A stretch of 64,000 nucleotides of DNA, from assembly GCA_914767715.1 (NCBI GenBank), contig OU612070.1, positions 15,271,501 to 15,335,500 of the forward strand, in the 5' to 3' direction. The DNA comes from Membranipora membranacea. Taxonomy: Eukaryota; Bryozoa; Gymnolaemata; Cheilostomatida; Membraniporidae. Both the position numbers and the translations under genes were made by a program. Numbering within the stretch: position 1 is the first letter of the stretch; each line of letters opens with the position of its first letter. Positions 22,601 to 37,600 of this stretch are shown here, in pieces. The notes under the pieces are model-generated. The model ran no database searches, was not told where the DNA came from, and was given only the letters and a program-made list of their open reading frames with translations.

Positions 22601-25600
22601 AGATGACTTCATTCTCGTCAGCGTTTCATCAGAGCGATATCTGGTAGGTGCTGATTATAAGGACAAAGGTTAGCTAACTTGCGGTCATAAGACCCCCAGC
22701 AGCGCAATAGTAGCATATTGAAAGCTGGCAAGAAATTACTGCATAGCAGCTGGTAACCTCTCTTGACAAGCTTTGTTTTGTCCGCCCCTTCCCCACCGAG
22801 CAAAGCTTGTCAAGACATGCTAAGCTGCCGATAGTCACCACAATGATAGTAAATAATACTGTCTTCACACCATGAATATATTTCCTATCATCCTTCATTT
22901 CAATAATGTTTAACATTTATATGCATAACTTTTGTATACAATTGAATTTTAGACGTTTTCTCACTCGATTATCACTGTAAGTTGTGACTCACACCTGTTA
23001 GGATCTAAATTTAGTTCTAACAGAGTTTTTGCCTTTTTATGTCAGTGATTTGGTTTTTATTTTTAGCATATTGGAAACGCCAGCTGTGTAATAGCTTCCT
23101 TTCAGCAGACACTATGGACAGTTGTACCAGTCTCATCAGGAACTCTACGTCAGAAATCACTGGGTAGGTCTGCTTTGTGCATCAGTCTCTAGCCCATGAT
23201 TGGTCCAGTTTAGCTGCATTCGGAGTTGCTCCCTCTCCACTGATAAGTTGATCGGTGTATGGGGAGCAACTGGAATGCAGGCAAGCTGGATCAAACTTGG
23301 TCTAATCAGGCACACTATGTCAGAAATCACTGGGTAGGTCAACTTTGTCCATCAGTCGCTAGGCCGAGTTTGGTCCGCTTTGCCCGGATTCGCCACTGAT
23401 AAGCCTATCAGTGGAGGTGGAGCAACTGGAATGCAGGCAAACTGGATCAAGCTTGGTCTTATCAGTCCCAGACATGCTGAAAGCATCAACCCCTAGACAA
23501 GTTTGGTCCAGTTTGCATGTGGTCAGAGTTGCTTCCCCTCCACTGACAAGCTTATTGGTGGAGGTTAAGCAACTGGAATGGAGGCAAACTGGATCAAACC
23601 TGGTCTAATCAGTCGCAGACATGCTGAGAGATGCACCCATTCATTTTTCAACCCATGTCCAAACAGTTGGAAAGCAGACATCTGATGATAGGGCGGAATC
23701 TTTGTTTATAAGTCTTTAGATCCTTGAGCTTCTCCTGCTGGAACACCTGTACAATTTAATGAAAGGCTTCTCTGTCATGTTTAAAGTGAAATCTATTATT
23801 CTTTAATTTGTGCATGTCCACCGATCAACTTAGGTTGGTCACCTACTGTGACAATATCAACTGGCCTGTTGCACACAAACTCACGATTATTACGATTAAC
23901 ATTGTCTCCCCTGTGCATGTTAGATTATCTTTGCACATTGAATCGGTCATTCACACTAGAAATGTAATCATGTTCAATTTCATTGTCTACTTTGAATATT
24001 TACAAGTGCAACTGGAAAAAACAACAGATGAAATTGGTGAATTTTATTTGCTGCACAATATTGGGCTCAAATTTCACCCATCTGTCCACATATCTGAATT
24101 TCATATTGAAACTGATCTAAACTGCTATATACTTGGTCCAATTGTAATATTATTTACAGAAGAAGTGGAAAATTTCCATACCTTCTAGACCGGCAAATAT
24201 ATTGCCATACATGATTTTACATTTGCAAGAAGTAAATATACTTAGTATTTCAATTTTATTTTCTTTATACTTATTTTGCAGGACAAGTTTTCGGAGGAGA
24301 TGTGCTCAGATTTTTCCATGGTGATGAATGCCTAACATTGCCTGAAGCCGGCAGTGAAAACATATTTGAGTCAGTCATGTACGAGACCGGTGGTGTCTGC
24401 TCACAAGCCCGGTCCCTGTGGCGGGTGCAGCATGTCAGGGTTAAGTGGTATGGCGGGTTTATGGGCTATGGCAGACCCGTGAGGATTAGACACGTCACCT
24501 CGGGACGGTACCTTGGCGTGACGCCCGACCATAAACTAGTCACTCACTACAGATTAGAGTCTAATAATGACACAACGATATTCTTACTGAGAGACTCTAA
24601 GGTGAGGATGTAAGGGGGCTTTAATAAGGAGACAAGTTGGGGGGAGGACTCACTGAGCTTAAAGTATGCTGGTGGTACCTGAACTTTAGGCCTCACGTTT
24701 TGTGATGGTAAAAATCGCCAGTATAGGCAACGCCACTTAGCTTCTCAGTTTATCGGAATGATCCAATAAACCTCACCAGTTACAATTTTATTCAGTACAC
24801 CTTGCCCTCTTTTTCCTGGTTTCTTTTAGTCATATTTATACTGAGCACCATTTTTCCTGGTGACAACAATGAGAATCATGCCCTACATTTCCTTATATCA
24901 ACTAATTAGTTTTCTACAAGTTTTGGCAATCTTTCCATCACTATGACAAATGCTGATTAGTAGTTTACAATTGTATCCTTTTGTGAAATCTAAAAGGGCT
25001 GCACAAAGAAACACTTTTTATTTTCTTGTTTTAGGATGACAAGAAGCAATTGGAGGAGGAGGAAGAAGGAATGGGTCTACCAGAGATAAAGTACGGAGAC
25101 TCAATGGTAGTGGTGCAGCACGCAGTCACTGGGTACTGGCTTTCGTACCACACTTATGAGACAAAGAAGCGAGGTTAGAGACTCAATTGAAATATTTGGC
25201 GAAAAAATTACATGCTGCTGATTGGCTTATTATTACAAACCCTTTATACACTTTTGATTTAGCAGTCAATAGCATCATTGTCGGATGTTTTAAATAACGT
25301 GCCAAAGAAATTACAGCAAAATTTTGGGAAAAAAATTGTATGATAATAATTATCAGCACTTCATATACTACTGGTGAGCTGAATCTGATTAATGATGTTG
25401 CGTCAATTCAGTATTTTCAGAATGAGTTTTCATGCTATGCCCTTTCTGATGTTCTGATCAGCGTTGACCTCGATCAAGAAGTCAGTTGGCCAGACAGGAA
25501 GACTTTGAATATGCAGAAATTATCATGAATGACCGGGTTGAAAACATTTTCCAGTCACATCTTACAGCATTATGATTCATTATTACCCCAATAATAATAC

Positions 25601-28600
25601 AGTACACGTATATGCATATTCATATAATTTGAAAATTGTCTCAAGCTGTTTTCTATTCAGTAAAAGAGCTCAATTATTTTGATTGCATTGTGATTGAACC
25701 TTCTAACCTGCAATAATCATGTATTGAAACACCTTATCATAAGTATAGACGGTAATAATTGGCTGAGGAAAATGCACACTGAATCTCATCAATGGTCCAT
25801 CAATAATATAGTTTATTACGTATCATGGCTCTTTAGAATGTGAGCAGGAACTTAATCGGAGTTGTGCAACCTTTGACTAAAAGAAGATAACTCTTAACAT
25901 ATGAATTTCAGTCAGTACATAGATGTATGTTAAAGCTTGGAGTTTGGGATTCCCTTGATAAAGCAATGTCTGGCTTAACAATGAGTTGCATGAAGAACAA
26001 AAAAATGTTCAAATTGAAACAGCAACTTATATGAATGATGCATGATGCAAGTTTTATTGTCACTTTGAAAAATTAGGAGGTGGCTGCTTCTTCTTGGTAA
26101 GCTGCATCTATTTCAAAACATTTTATCACTTTGCTCTTCAGGAATCGGTAAGGTTGAAGTAAAGCAGGCAGTTATGTTAGAAGAGGGACATATGGATGAT
26201 GGTCTAGCCTTCACCCGTGCTCAAGATGAAGAGTCACGATCCGCTCTTGTTATTAGAAAGTGCACATCTCTCTTCAACAAGTTCATCAAAGGTAAGCTGC
26301 TCAATACGCCGTGTGCTTAGTTCAGTGGGTGAATAAACCTCACTATAGTCTAAGTTCTCAGACTAAGGTAGGGTTAGTGGTAGTGGATGAATGATAAATG
26401 TTAATCTTAGGAGGAGTCAAATTAAACCCCAAGAACCTGTACAAAAATGCCCTCAGGGTAAATGTAAAGTGTGAACTGATTTCATAGTTTGATATTGATT
26501 GCTCTTTTGATGCTTATTCGATTCCTGGCCTGCTGATAATATAACAACCTCCCTAAATTTGGCTCTAAGTTTCACTTGTAAATATCTAGATTGTGCCTCT
26601 TCAATTACCAGACTTGAAACAGCTACTCCATGCAAACCGTAATCGCTTTTCCAAATATGGCGATAACAGTAAGTTAGCTAATAAACTATCTCAACTTGTT
26701 AATGGTGAATTTCAAAGAAAGGGCATAACAAACAGTATCCCATAATGCAATGTTCTGGAATTCCCCAGGAGATGAGTTTGGCTCCTTAATTGCTCTAGGA
26801 ATACCAGGCTAAGGTTGCATAATAGGAATGTTATTAACATACCAAGGGAGTTACCCATCCTCCACCAAAATGAGGGTAACTCCCAACACTCATTATCTTG
26901 TTGAGATAGTTTTTAATATGAGCAATATTTTATTCATACTGAGTCAAATCAAACCAAACCAAATCACAAAACTTTTGTTTATCACTAATAAGCTAGGAGT
27001 TCTGTCAAATTGAGACATGCACAGCAAGATGCATATATCAAGGCTAAAATGTTGCTCATGTAAACCTTGATTTTGTGAGTAGGGGTTAATGATTATATTA
27101 GTTCTGAAACTGCTTGCCGATGTGTTACCTCATATAAAGTGCAAGCGGTTAAAAGGACCCTACCTGCATGCATGATATAAGACTCACCTTGGTGAACAGG
27201 GTATGAACTGGGTTTAGAGCTTCTTCACGCCAAGATTCGGATATACTTTTACGCCTCATTCTTTTTAGTGCTAAGATAGGTGAATGAAGTCCCTCAATGC
27301 ATGACCCATGTAACTTTGGCGATGAGTTCTGCTCAGAGACATTTTAAATTTGAGTGTTTGAATTCATGTATTACAGCTCCAATTCTCAGTCGTTCATCAG
27401 GTAATGTTTTATGGGCTGTGTCCACAATGGTATTAGAACTAAATAAAGGCACCTAATGGTCCCGTAACGGCTGACATCGCTAAATATTAGGTTTATGTTT
27501 TGATTGGCCTGCCTCCTCAAACTTATCAATACAATGCTACTGTCTAGATTTGGATTCGACCTTACCTGGTTGGAATGTTTGGCTTATCAAAAATGTCTGG
27601 GAGTATGAAGGGTTGCCCTCCTCCAAACTCATTGTGGATGCGGCCCGAGATTTTCTAACTATGACATTGTGTGCTCAAGTATATATAAGGTACAGGCTCT
27701 TGGCAAGGCTTGAAAACTTTAATCCAGTGGTAATTCAACACACTGTTTATTGGGGAAATCCCTGTTTCCCCAAGTGAACAAAATTGGAAAATGTCTTTCA
27801 TCACTGTGCAAACTGGCCGGATGTGCTTGCAAGTACACTTGTTAATGCAGTATGTAAGGAGCAGAATCTATTTTGACTAGACATTGCTTAAGTTCTCAAG
27901 CATTGCCGGAGCACCCTGACCTGTTAGCCATCAACTCTAGCGGATGTGTTGACTCTGATTGGATGGGTGGAGTGAAAACCTTACCAATCAGAGCCAACAC
28001 ATTGGCTACATCAACTCTGGAAGCACTTTTCTTTACTTGTAGCTTTGACTGCAGTCAATCTACTACATTCTCTCATTATTTCTGCTGTCGCTTTTTATTA
28101 TTTTGTCTTCTGGGATCTAAGATAAATTCCGCCATTGCTGGGACTTTATTTAGGCCGACGTTATGCCCCTTGGGATCTTTGCCCACCACTTCCACTATTT
28201 TCCATTTTATCATGTGTTGAGTTTCACCTCCAACTGTGTGATATTGAGAAATCAGTTTTCTTACCCGGGGGAGTCTTTCAATTAGAAGCAGCCCTACGTA
28301 CAATATAGTCGCTTGCTCAGCATTTGAGCGAGACCTGCTGGGGTCTCATTCCCAAATCGCTCACTCATTGATGTAACAATGTACATTATGAGTGAACAAC
28401 TTGGGAACTTGTTTGTCTAATTGAAAGACCAAATGAGTGATAATTCTGAGGGAAATGATATGGATAATTTTCTTTTACAACCATCGCTCATGCTGATTGA
28501 AAGACTCCCCTACTTCATAGGGTAGGGCTGTGAATTTACCTAACTATTGATATTTCTACAATGGCTAAGAAGCCTGAGAGAATTCCAGAGAGTTCTTAGA

Positions 28601-31600
28601 ATTTCTTCAGCTTTGGTCCTTGCTCTCAATGTTGTGCTAGAACTAAACCTTATACGCGCTTTTGTGCAAGACACCTTTTGAGTACATGTCGCAGTTTCCT
28701 CTGCTGAACTGTATACCTATCTAGGATTTCTTTCGTTCACGCAGTTGGTTTATTCATACGCCTGAAAGATGAGATTTCAAATTATAAAAAAGATCATCAA
28801 AATTCCTTTGCGTTTGGCTTCATGTCGTAGTAATCAGTACTGATATAGATTAAAAATCTGACACACTAAGTTAGATTCAGTAACAAACACCTTACTAATT
28901 TTGATATACATGTACACAAGCATATCGTGGATATCGGGGCAGAAGGGAACCAAATTCTTTTTTTATGACAATCTAGTTAGATTTGCATCAGTTTGTTCAT
29001 ATATGTTATATATTATAGAGCATACGATATATATCTTATATAGTATACACTATATTAAGTCTATGATTATAACACTGATTATTAGCAAGTAGTAAGTTGT
29101 GTATGACTTACCCATATTGATGGTTGTTAGATCATAGTGAACATGATCTTGTATTGTTAGGTCTAGCTAGCCTGAAAGACTCACTGGATGGACAGCAGAG
29201 GAACACAGACACCTGGAGCAAAGCTAGCCTTGAGGAGGTCCTACACTGTCTACAAGATCTTATTGAATTCTTTGCTCAACCCGATTCCAATAGTATGTTT
29301 CCGATTTTCGATTTTTACATTATGATTTGATCCTTAAGGTAATGTCAAAGACCGATCCGAATATCAACATATCATATACCGTTGGAAAGCTGCCGAGCTA
29401 CTGAAAATGAATACCTGAACAAAAACTTGATTCGATGACGTTGTGTCATTTTAGGCAGGAAATGAGGCAGAAAACGCTCTTTTTGTCGATGCAGATTGAG
29501 CAGTCAAATTAATTGCAAGAAATTTCAAATCAGGTGGACTGTATACTTAGAGATTGGGATCATCGTAAAATTTGATTTTCTTTGATATATGACTAGTCTA
29601 AATTGACTTTTTACGTCACGCCATACAACGCATTTTTTTTGTGAAGCCGTGAAAATATGTGAAATTTCAATCATTAATTCACAACAGATCATAGGTTCGA
29701 ATCAAAATTAATTAAGATTTCCTCTTAGAGTACTCTTCAAATGTCATACACATTGACCTTCAAAAAATTAGCTTGCATATTGCAGTGACAGTAGACTCTC
29801 GAATACGGCTAATATTTTCGCCACCTTTGCATAACGCCAAACATGCTGTCCAAATAACCATTACTGTGGACAAACAAAGTTTTTTTGAAAGTTCTCACAT
29901 ACGAAGCCGCTTTCATTAACCATGGTGCACACAGGAAATGCCAACATAATTTTTCATTGCATCTTCATTTTTCTTGAATTTAACGCAAGATAATGCCAAA
30001 AAACAGCTATTTTTAGGGACTTTTGAGGTCTTTTTAAGGACTTTTGAGGTGTTTTTTGGCATTCTTTTGCGTTAAATTCAAGAAAAATGAAGATGCAATG
30101 AAAAATTATGTTGGCATTTCTTGTGTGCACCATGGTTAATGAAAGCGGCTTCGTATGTGAGAACTTTCAAAAAAACTTTGTTTGGCCACAATAATGGTTA
30201 TTTGGACAGCATGTTTGGCGTTATGCAAAGGTGGCGAAAATATTAGCCGCATTCGAGAGTCTACTGTCACTGCAATATGCAAGCTAATTTTTTGAAAGTC
30301 AATGTGTATGACATTTGAAGAGTACTCTAAGAGAAAATCATAATTAATTTTGATTCGAGCCTATGATCTGTTGTGAATTTATGATTGAAAATTCACATAT
30401 TTTCACGGCTTCACAAAAAAAATGCGTTGCGTGGCGTAAAAAGTCAATTTAGACTAGTCATATATCAGTGAAAATCAAATTTTATGATGAATGCAATCTC
30501 CAAGTATACATTCCACATGTTTTGAAATTTTTTGCAATTAATTTGACTCCTCCATCTGCATTGACAAAAACAGCGGTTTTTGCCTCATTTCCTCCCTAAA
30601 ATGACACAACGTCATCGAATCAAGTTTTTGTTCAGGTATTCATTTTCAGTAGCTCGGCAGCTTTCCAACGCTGTATGATATGTTGATATTCGGATTGGTC
30701 TTTGACATTACCTTAATTACTTGAGTTCCCCATGTGGTTATTAGAATTATAGCTAAGTTTAGGGTAATAAACTCTCTCTACCGACTCTCTCTAAAAAAGT
30801 AAGTTTTTACCACAAACATATAAAATATGAATAATCATGTAAGTAAGTATTCATATGTTTATGGTTTAAACTTTTCAACTTTGATAAGGATGAACATAGT
30901 AGATTCCTTAAATTTTCCATAATTCAGTTTTATTGTATTATGTCTTTGTCCCCTCTCAAGTCTTATTTTTTTCTGTATTGTAGTCGGATATGAAGCCGTT
31001 CAGAAGAAGCTACATGCCCTGCGTAACAGACAGAACTTGTTCCAGGAAGAAGGAATGATAGCCTTAGTTCTAGATACCATAGATCAGTTCTCGGTCTACA
31101 AATCTCCTCGACATTTCGCTAACTATGCTGGCGAGGAGGCTGCTACTTTATATGAAGAAATATCTAGTTACCTCTACCTCTTACTTGGTATGCTGACCCA
31201 CACTGACATCGAGACTACACCATCATCATGTGTATCTCTGATCGTTAGAATCAATATAGTACCAGTACCTAACATGAACAGCCCCTTATTGGTGAAATAA
31301 AGCTCCGGTTCGCCACACCAAATCCTTTGTGATGGTACTCTTGCTAAGTGAATCAATTCACTCTCTAACTACGGCCTATTCTTCAAAAACTCATTTTATA
31401 AAATCTGTATGGATCCACATCCATTCTAGCGCTGGTTCTCACATAAGTTTTCAAGCTAAACTGTTTCACAAACTGTGTTAACCACTAAAGATTTAGTCTA
31501 AAGATGAATTTGTGAGAAAGTTGTTTGAATAGTAGGTAAATTCCTAGAACAAGTTGAATCCAATTTCCTGCATTCCTGTTGCTCCCTTCCTCTGGTGACC

Positions 31601-34600
31601 AGTGAATCGGGAACGACTCAGAATGCAGGCAAATGGACCAAACTTGGTCTTGTAAATTTCATACAAAGGCTCCTCGGATAAACGATCGAAAATTTGGAAA
31701 ATTAAATATATATTTTTATAATTATCTTGAAGTTTTCCTTTTATTTTACAGCCTCGATGATACAGGGTAATCGGGCTAACTGTGCGCAGTTTGCTCAGGT
31801 GTCGCGTCTTGATTGGCTGGTTGATAGACTGCAGAGTCAGCAGGCTAGTAAAGGAGTACTCAAAGTATTACATTGTGTGCTCATCGACTCCCCAGAAGCT
31901 CTCACTATGATCAAAGAGCCGCATATACAGAATATAATATCTCTACTCGACAAACACGGACGAGACCCCAAGGTGCGTACTGTTTGTTATAAATGTGGCC
32001 AGATAGTTCAAGGTCAACAATGTTTTGTTCAAGCCCGGTGTAACATCTGAATCTGGTTTTGTTTCAGCTGTAATGTTAAATGAATTCCGCCTATGCTATG
32101 ACACAATCACATTTGGAAATCAAAGGTATATTATATAGATTTTAAAAATAAGACATTTTAGTTCTGGCTGACAGTTTGGCAACAGTATGAAAAAGATATC
32201 AACTCTGTTCTCAATCTGTCATTAAAACCTAGTTTATGACATACATAGACCCACACTACTGCAAGAAAACAATTCCTTACTAGCATCAAAGACGAAGCAA
32301 AATTATATGGCTGGCAGAATTAAAAATACAATACTTGCCGGAAGTAAGTTTTTTTCATGATAGTTATCTTTTGCTATATATATATATAGGTTCTGGAGGT
32401 GCTGTGCTCTCTGTGTGTGGGTAATGATATAGCTGTAAGAACCAATCAGAATCTAATCTGTGATAATCTGCTGCCAACCAGAGATCTGCTGCTTCAGACT
32501 AAAGTAGTGGATACTGTCATTAGGTGAGATACATAATGTACAGCGGGTATATCAACAGTTCAGGCCTTCTGTAGTTTGTGCTAGTCCAAGGGTTAAGGCC
32601 TGAAAGGTTACCTGACCACTTGCACTTGCGCAAACTACAGAAGACCTGCGATCAAAATTACCGTTTCTACCTCAGCAAAAAATAGCTTTCTGAATTCTCA
32701 AACTTGTTCTGTTAGGTTTATCAATTATTCAGTGTCTTTGTATTTGTAGTATGAGACCCAACATATTTATTGGACTGAATGAGGGAGCCGCCATGTATAA
32801 GAAGTGGTACTATGAGGTGGTTGTCGACCATGTGGAGACAACTGGTAACGCTCCACCGCATCTCCGAGTGGGCTGGGCTAATATAGAGGGCTACAGGTAG
32901 GAAAGTTTTTTTCATTTTCAGCTAATTTCAGAAGCCACCAAACTAGCCTGTCTTGATAACCATAACAGACAGAAGATACCCTCAGTCAGAATGCTTATAA
33001 AGTTAACTTACCTGTGTTCTGGAATTGACTCTAACCATTGTGATTAAGACATGCATCAAGAGTTGTCTACCTGCTGTCACACTGGCATCGAATCGATAAA
33101 ATTGTCATGTTTATATCTGATCTTTAATTTTGTCTGAGTACCTTACATGTGCCCGCCCCTAATTTTTTAAATTGACCTCAGGTTGTCACACCAACTTTCT
33201 ATCGGAGGTACTCAAGTAAAGTGAATTAACTCACTCTCTAGAGATATACTTGTGATAGTATATCATGAGATCATGTTTCATGTGGTCATGTTCATTGTTG
33301 TGATTATCTCCCCATGTTTTCGTGTTGGGTTTACAGAGCTTATCCAGCTAGTGGTAGTAAGTGGGGATGTAACGGAATAGGAGACGACTTATACTCCTAC
33401 GCTTATGATGGTCTGTGTCTGTGGACAGGTGGAAAAAGGAAACAAGTCAGAGCAGCCGATACTCACCTCCTACAAAAGGTAAGAAATCTATGCATCGAGT
33501 TTTGTCCTAGATCGAGTTTGATCCAGTTTGCCTTGAATCACAGTAGCTCTCCCTCTGCTGATACTCTGCAGGCAAAAGGCAAGTGAAGAGATTTGTTATA
33601 ATTTAGTGTTCTTGCTGCAAGCAGGGAAGCGCAAGTATTTTTGAATACAAATCTTAAAGTTTATTAGTTGCCTCCTCTTAGTGTAAGGATATTTAACTTC
33701 CTTATTTTAAAATATACTGTTATACTGTTACATGTTGGTTACTTGCACATCACTGCTTAATCAACATGATATCCATAGACGAAGACACGTTTTTCAATGG
33801 TGAGAACTAACAATGTTGATTTTTCTTTCACAGGGCGACACTGTAGGCTGCTGTCTGGATTTGAGTATCCCAGCTATAAGCTTCTCTCTGAACGGCTATA
33901 AGCTCAAAGCTGTTATGAAGGATTTCAACATGACTGGAATGTTCTTCCCGGTTATATCTATGTCTGCTAAAGCCAGGTAAGTCACAATTAAAGATAAAAT
34001 ATAAATAAAAAACATACATACATACCTTAATCTCACAATCAAAGACTGAACAGAAATAGCAATCACGAATGGGTGTTTACATTCTCAGTGAGATTATCTA
34101 GTCTATTGTGGCTACCACAGTAGAGAAGCCTTTTACACAAAAGGCCTGAGTGATTAAGGCCTTAATCCCATGTTCATCATCTTATTTGTTTGTTGGTAGG
34201 TTTATTGTATCACAGGCATTTACTATGCTGCGAGATTTGCATATTTATACTGTTGCGTGTGATTATTTTCCTCAGTTGTCGGTTTAGGCAGAGAAGACTT
34301 TTTATACACACGCTGTGTGTGACCATCTTTATTGTGTTATTATTTTTCTCAGTTGTCGATTTATGCTGGGTGGAGAGCACGGTAAACTCAAACATGGACC
34401 TCCTGAAGGCTATGCTCCAGTTTTCGAGTCGCTGCTGCCCAAAGAGAAGCTAAAGATTGAACCGTGCTTCAATCTCGGAGATGTAAATAAAGGCATACTG
34501 TACGGGCCTTCTTATGTGGGAGAACACCAGGTCTTTGTACCTAACCCCATCGATACCTCTCATGTAAGTTTATTTACTATTTTTTCACTACGTTTGTGTA

Positions 34601-37600
34601 CATATCTTGTTTTGAAATCTTGCTAGATTATCAAATAATAAGATGTCCCTCCTTAACTACCCTGTTCAAATAATGGTTTATCTACACAGGAAGTGTTAAT
34701 TTGAGGCAAAAAACGGAAAGGGAAGGGGAGAATATTTGTTAGATCATCCTTATTTGTTACTAGCATCAAAGATGTAGCAGATTGAGTAATCGAAGTTTTG
34801 TGATCTGTTGATATTGGAATGTTTCAGCTCTCAGCAATTCTACCCACTCATACAAACGTAGATATTTATTGCAGGTACAACTGCCTTCTTACATTGAGTC
34901 CGTCAGAGATAAACTAGCTGAGAACATTCATGAGCTGTGGGCACTTGGTAAGATCGAGCAGGGCTGGACATTTGGAGAGGTATGTACATCTTGTAGAGAA
35001 GTATGCATGTATTGTATTTTTTGTACCATATGTCACTGCAGTACTGATAGCAATAGGCTGAGTACAGCAAAAAAGAATTAGGGGTTGTTGCATCTCATAA
35101 AAAAGTGAATAACACTCTGTGGGCTTGCGTTCATATCATACTAACGTTTAAATCTGTTTTATAAGCTGACCTTGATTCTTAAAGACTAAGATTTCTGAAT
35201 TCATTTCACTCTCTTGTACATCATCAACCATAATGTATGCACTTGATCACCTGATTTTGTTACGTACACAGGGTTGCCACTCAAGAACTATCTATCTATG
35301 ATTTCTACCTTTCAAATTGACACTAGGAACAACTCAATATGAACAAAATTTTAGACTTAAATCCAACATCAGGTTCAATAACAATAGCACAGGTGTTCAA
35401 CATCATATCAATTTATTTTCAGTACCGTGATGATGTTCAGAAGAAGCATCCCTGCCTCACCACATTCGAGCGTCTTCCAGCGAGCGAGAGGCAGTATGAT
35501 ATCACACTAGCCTTCGAGACTCTGAGAACATTGCTAGCTCTGGGTTATCATATCAGTGTGGACAATATGGACCCCGCTCGAAGAATGAAATATCAAAAAC
35601 TGCCTGCCAGGTAAACAATTTAATACATAGTTTGCTTTTTGCCAGAATGTGTCTATTTGATTAAGGATAGGTGTGGCTCCCCAATCCCCAAATCCTTGAC
35701 AGATGATGATAATATTAACTTTATCTCAACCGTTCAAAATTGCTACATGACAATCTTATAAGAACGTTCTTTACAAGGAAAAGTATTGACTATTAAAAGT
35801 ATCATCAAACATCAAAAATGACTCAGACTTTTAGACCTCTCAGTTGCTCAATCATATAATCTTTGAAAATTGGATACACCAAAGCCATGGCTAATATAAG
35901 CAATTTGGGTCTAGAACTTGAGTAAAAGAGGATATATACTGTTTTGCATCTTGAGTATGTATTCTCTCCATAAACATAAATACTTATTTATCCATTTATT
36001 GATTGATTTTGATTGATTGATTGATTTATATATGTCTGATTATCTACTATCACTTGTAGTCACCTACAGACTAACGGATATAAGCCCATGCCTCTCGACC
36101 TGGCCGGAGTCTTACTGAACGATAAGCTGGAGGAGTTAGTTGACCAGCTAGCTGAGAACACACACAATGTGTGGGCTCGTGACAGGATCAGACAGGGCTG
36201 GACTTATGGTCAGTGTGACGATACTGAGAATAAGAGAAGCTGTCATCTCGTACCTTACAGTAAGGTGGACGCTTCTATCAAAAAGGCTAACAGGTGAGTC
36301 AATATGTCTACTTTAAAGACACTCTATTTATTTATAATATATTATTAATTGATTGAGTAATTTATATGGTGTTACAAAGTCTATGGTCCACTCCGATTTG
36401 ATCTTTTCACACTGGTTATTCTCATACTAGCAGAGAGTTGTGATGTATTTATTATTATGGAATGTTTTTTTTGTGATAAATCACACAGGCCATACTACTC
36501 CTCGAACTTTACAACACTTTTGTCTTTTAAATATAAGGTTGTATTTGACTGATTGAGGCCATCAAAGATCCATTCTGTTCTCATTGACAATACAGCACAT
36601 AAATCATAACAGTCTGCTTTTTATTACGGTATAGTGTATCATTGTTGTGTACCATTTTTGAACTTTTACAGAGAAACTGCAAGTGAAACGATTAGAACAC
36701 TGCTAGCATATGGATACAATGTGGAGCCTCCTAATCCTGAAGCACAAGGTGGTACTAGAGGTGTGAACCTAACCCCCCTTCACTTACTTACACTCTAATG
36801 TAGGGCATGTTAACAGATATCCCACAATGCAACTTTGCTGTGTAATTCTGTGCAAAATTAGTCCTCAGAATAGCTACAGATAGAAAATTCAAAAAGTCTG
36901 GTGGTCATTGTGTCATCATTGACCTCATTTTTTCAAGTATTGTAGACAATTGCATTGTGGGATGCTGTTTATCATACCTCATTGAAGCCGCTTGTGTGAA
37001 GCTTCTGAATGGCATGAAAAGTGTGCTGTTTGCCGCCCGTTTTGAAAAAGCAGGTTTTAACCCCTCTTTTTGACTGGTAGACATAACATTAAATCCTCTT
37101 GCAACACACAAAATTACAAGCAGGAATACCGTGATGGGGAACCATGGTCTATGATTGGTTTCATTTGTAACACATCAGGTGTCTTGCGTCCCGTGAAACG
37201 CACATATTTTGTGACAAGCTGTAGACAGTCTTGTATTGCCCTAGGGAATGCACTAAATGTAGTGTATGGCTACTGCTTGTAGTATGTGACTGACAACTCC
37301 TAATCGATGCACAACAAATAAAGAGTTGAAACTCTTGTCTGATAAGCATGCATCTCCACATTGGTGATTTTTGAGGTGTTAAGAACCCCTGATGAAGGCT
37401 TGGTGGGCTGTGTCTCCCGAAGGCACATTCTAGTGATATGTAGGTTATAAAATGTGTAGAGACAAAATAATTTTTCTGTCACCCTAAATTTTGATAACTG
37501 ATCATTTCTTCGGCAGTTTTGTTGCGTCTGAGGACTAAAAGTAAGTTGCCACGCAAAGAGATGATGATCATTTTTATCAGATAACCTCACATCATTGTTG

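Noticed and set aside
23164-23625. Regular repeats recalling a CRISPR array
   Set aside because: The units are palindromic, diverged, include a splice donor copy, and lie in an animal intron.
23808-24188. 126-residue open frame in intron 6
   Set aside because: AT-rich, no domain, no splice signals that fit, and not needed for the RyR frame.
28076-28303. Minus-strand open frame with a Lys/Gln-rich end
   Set aside because: Short, no recognised motif, in a repeat-bearing intron; chance or remnant of an unrecognised element.
34190-34453. Open frame running through the region before exon 17
   Set aside because: It is out of frame with the conserved RyR sequence and arises from the duplicated acceptor region; no independent coding signal.
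37385-37430. CTGATGA ... CCCGAAGG, resembling a hammerhead ribozyme core
   Set aside because: The required GAAA is absent and I could not form stems I and III.
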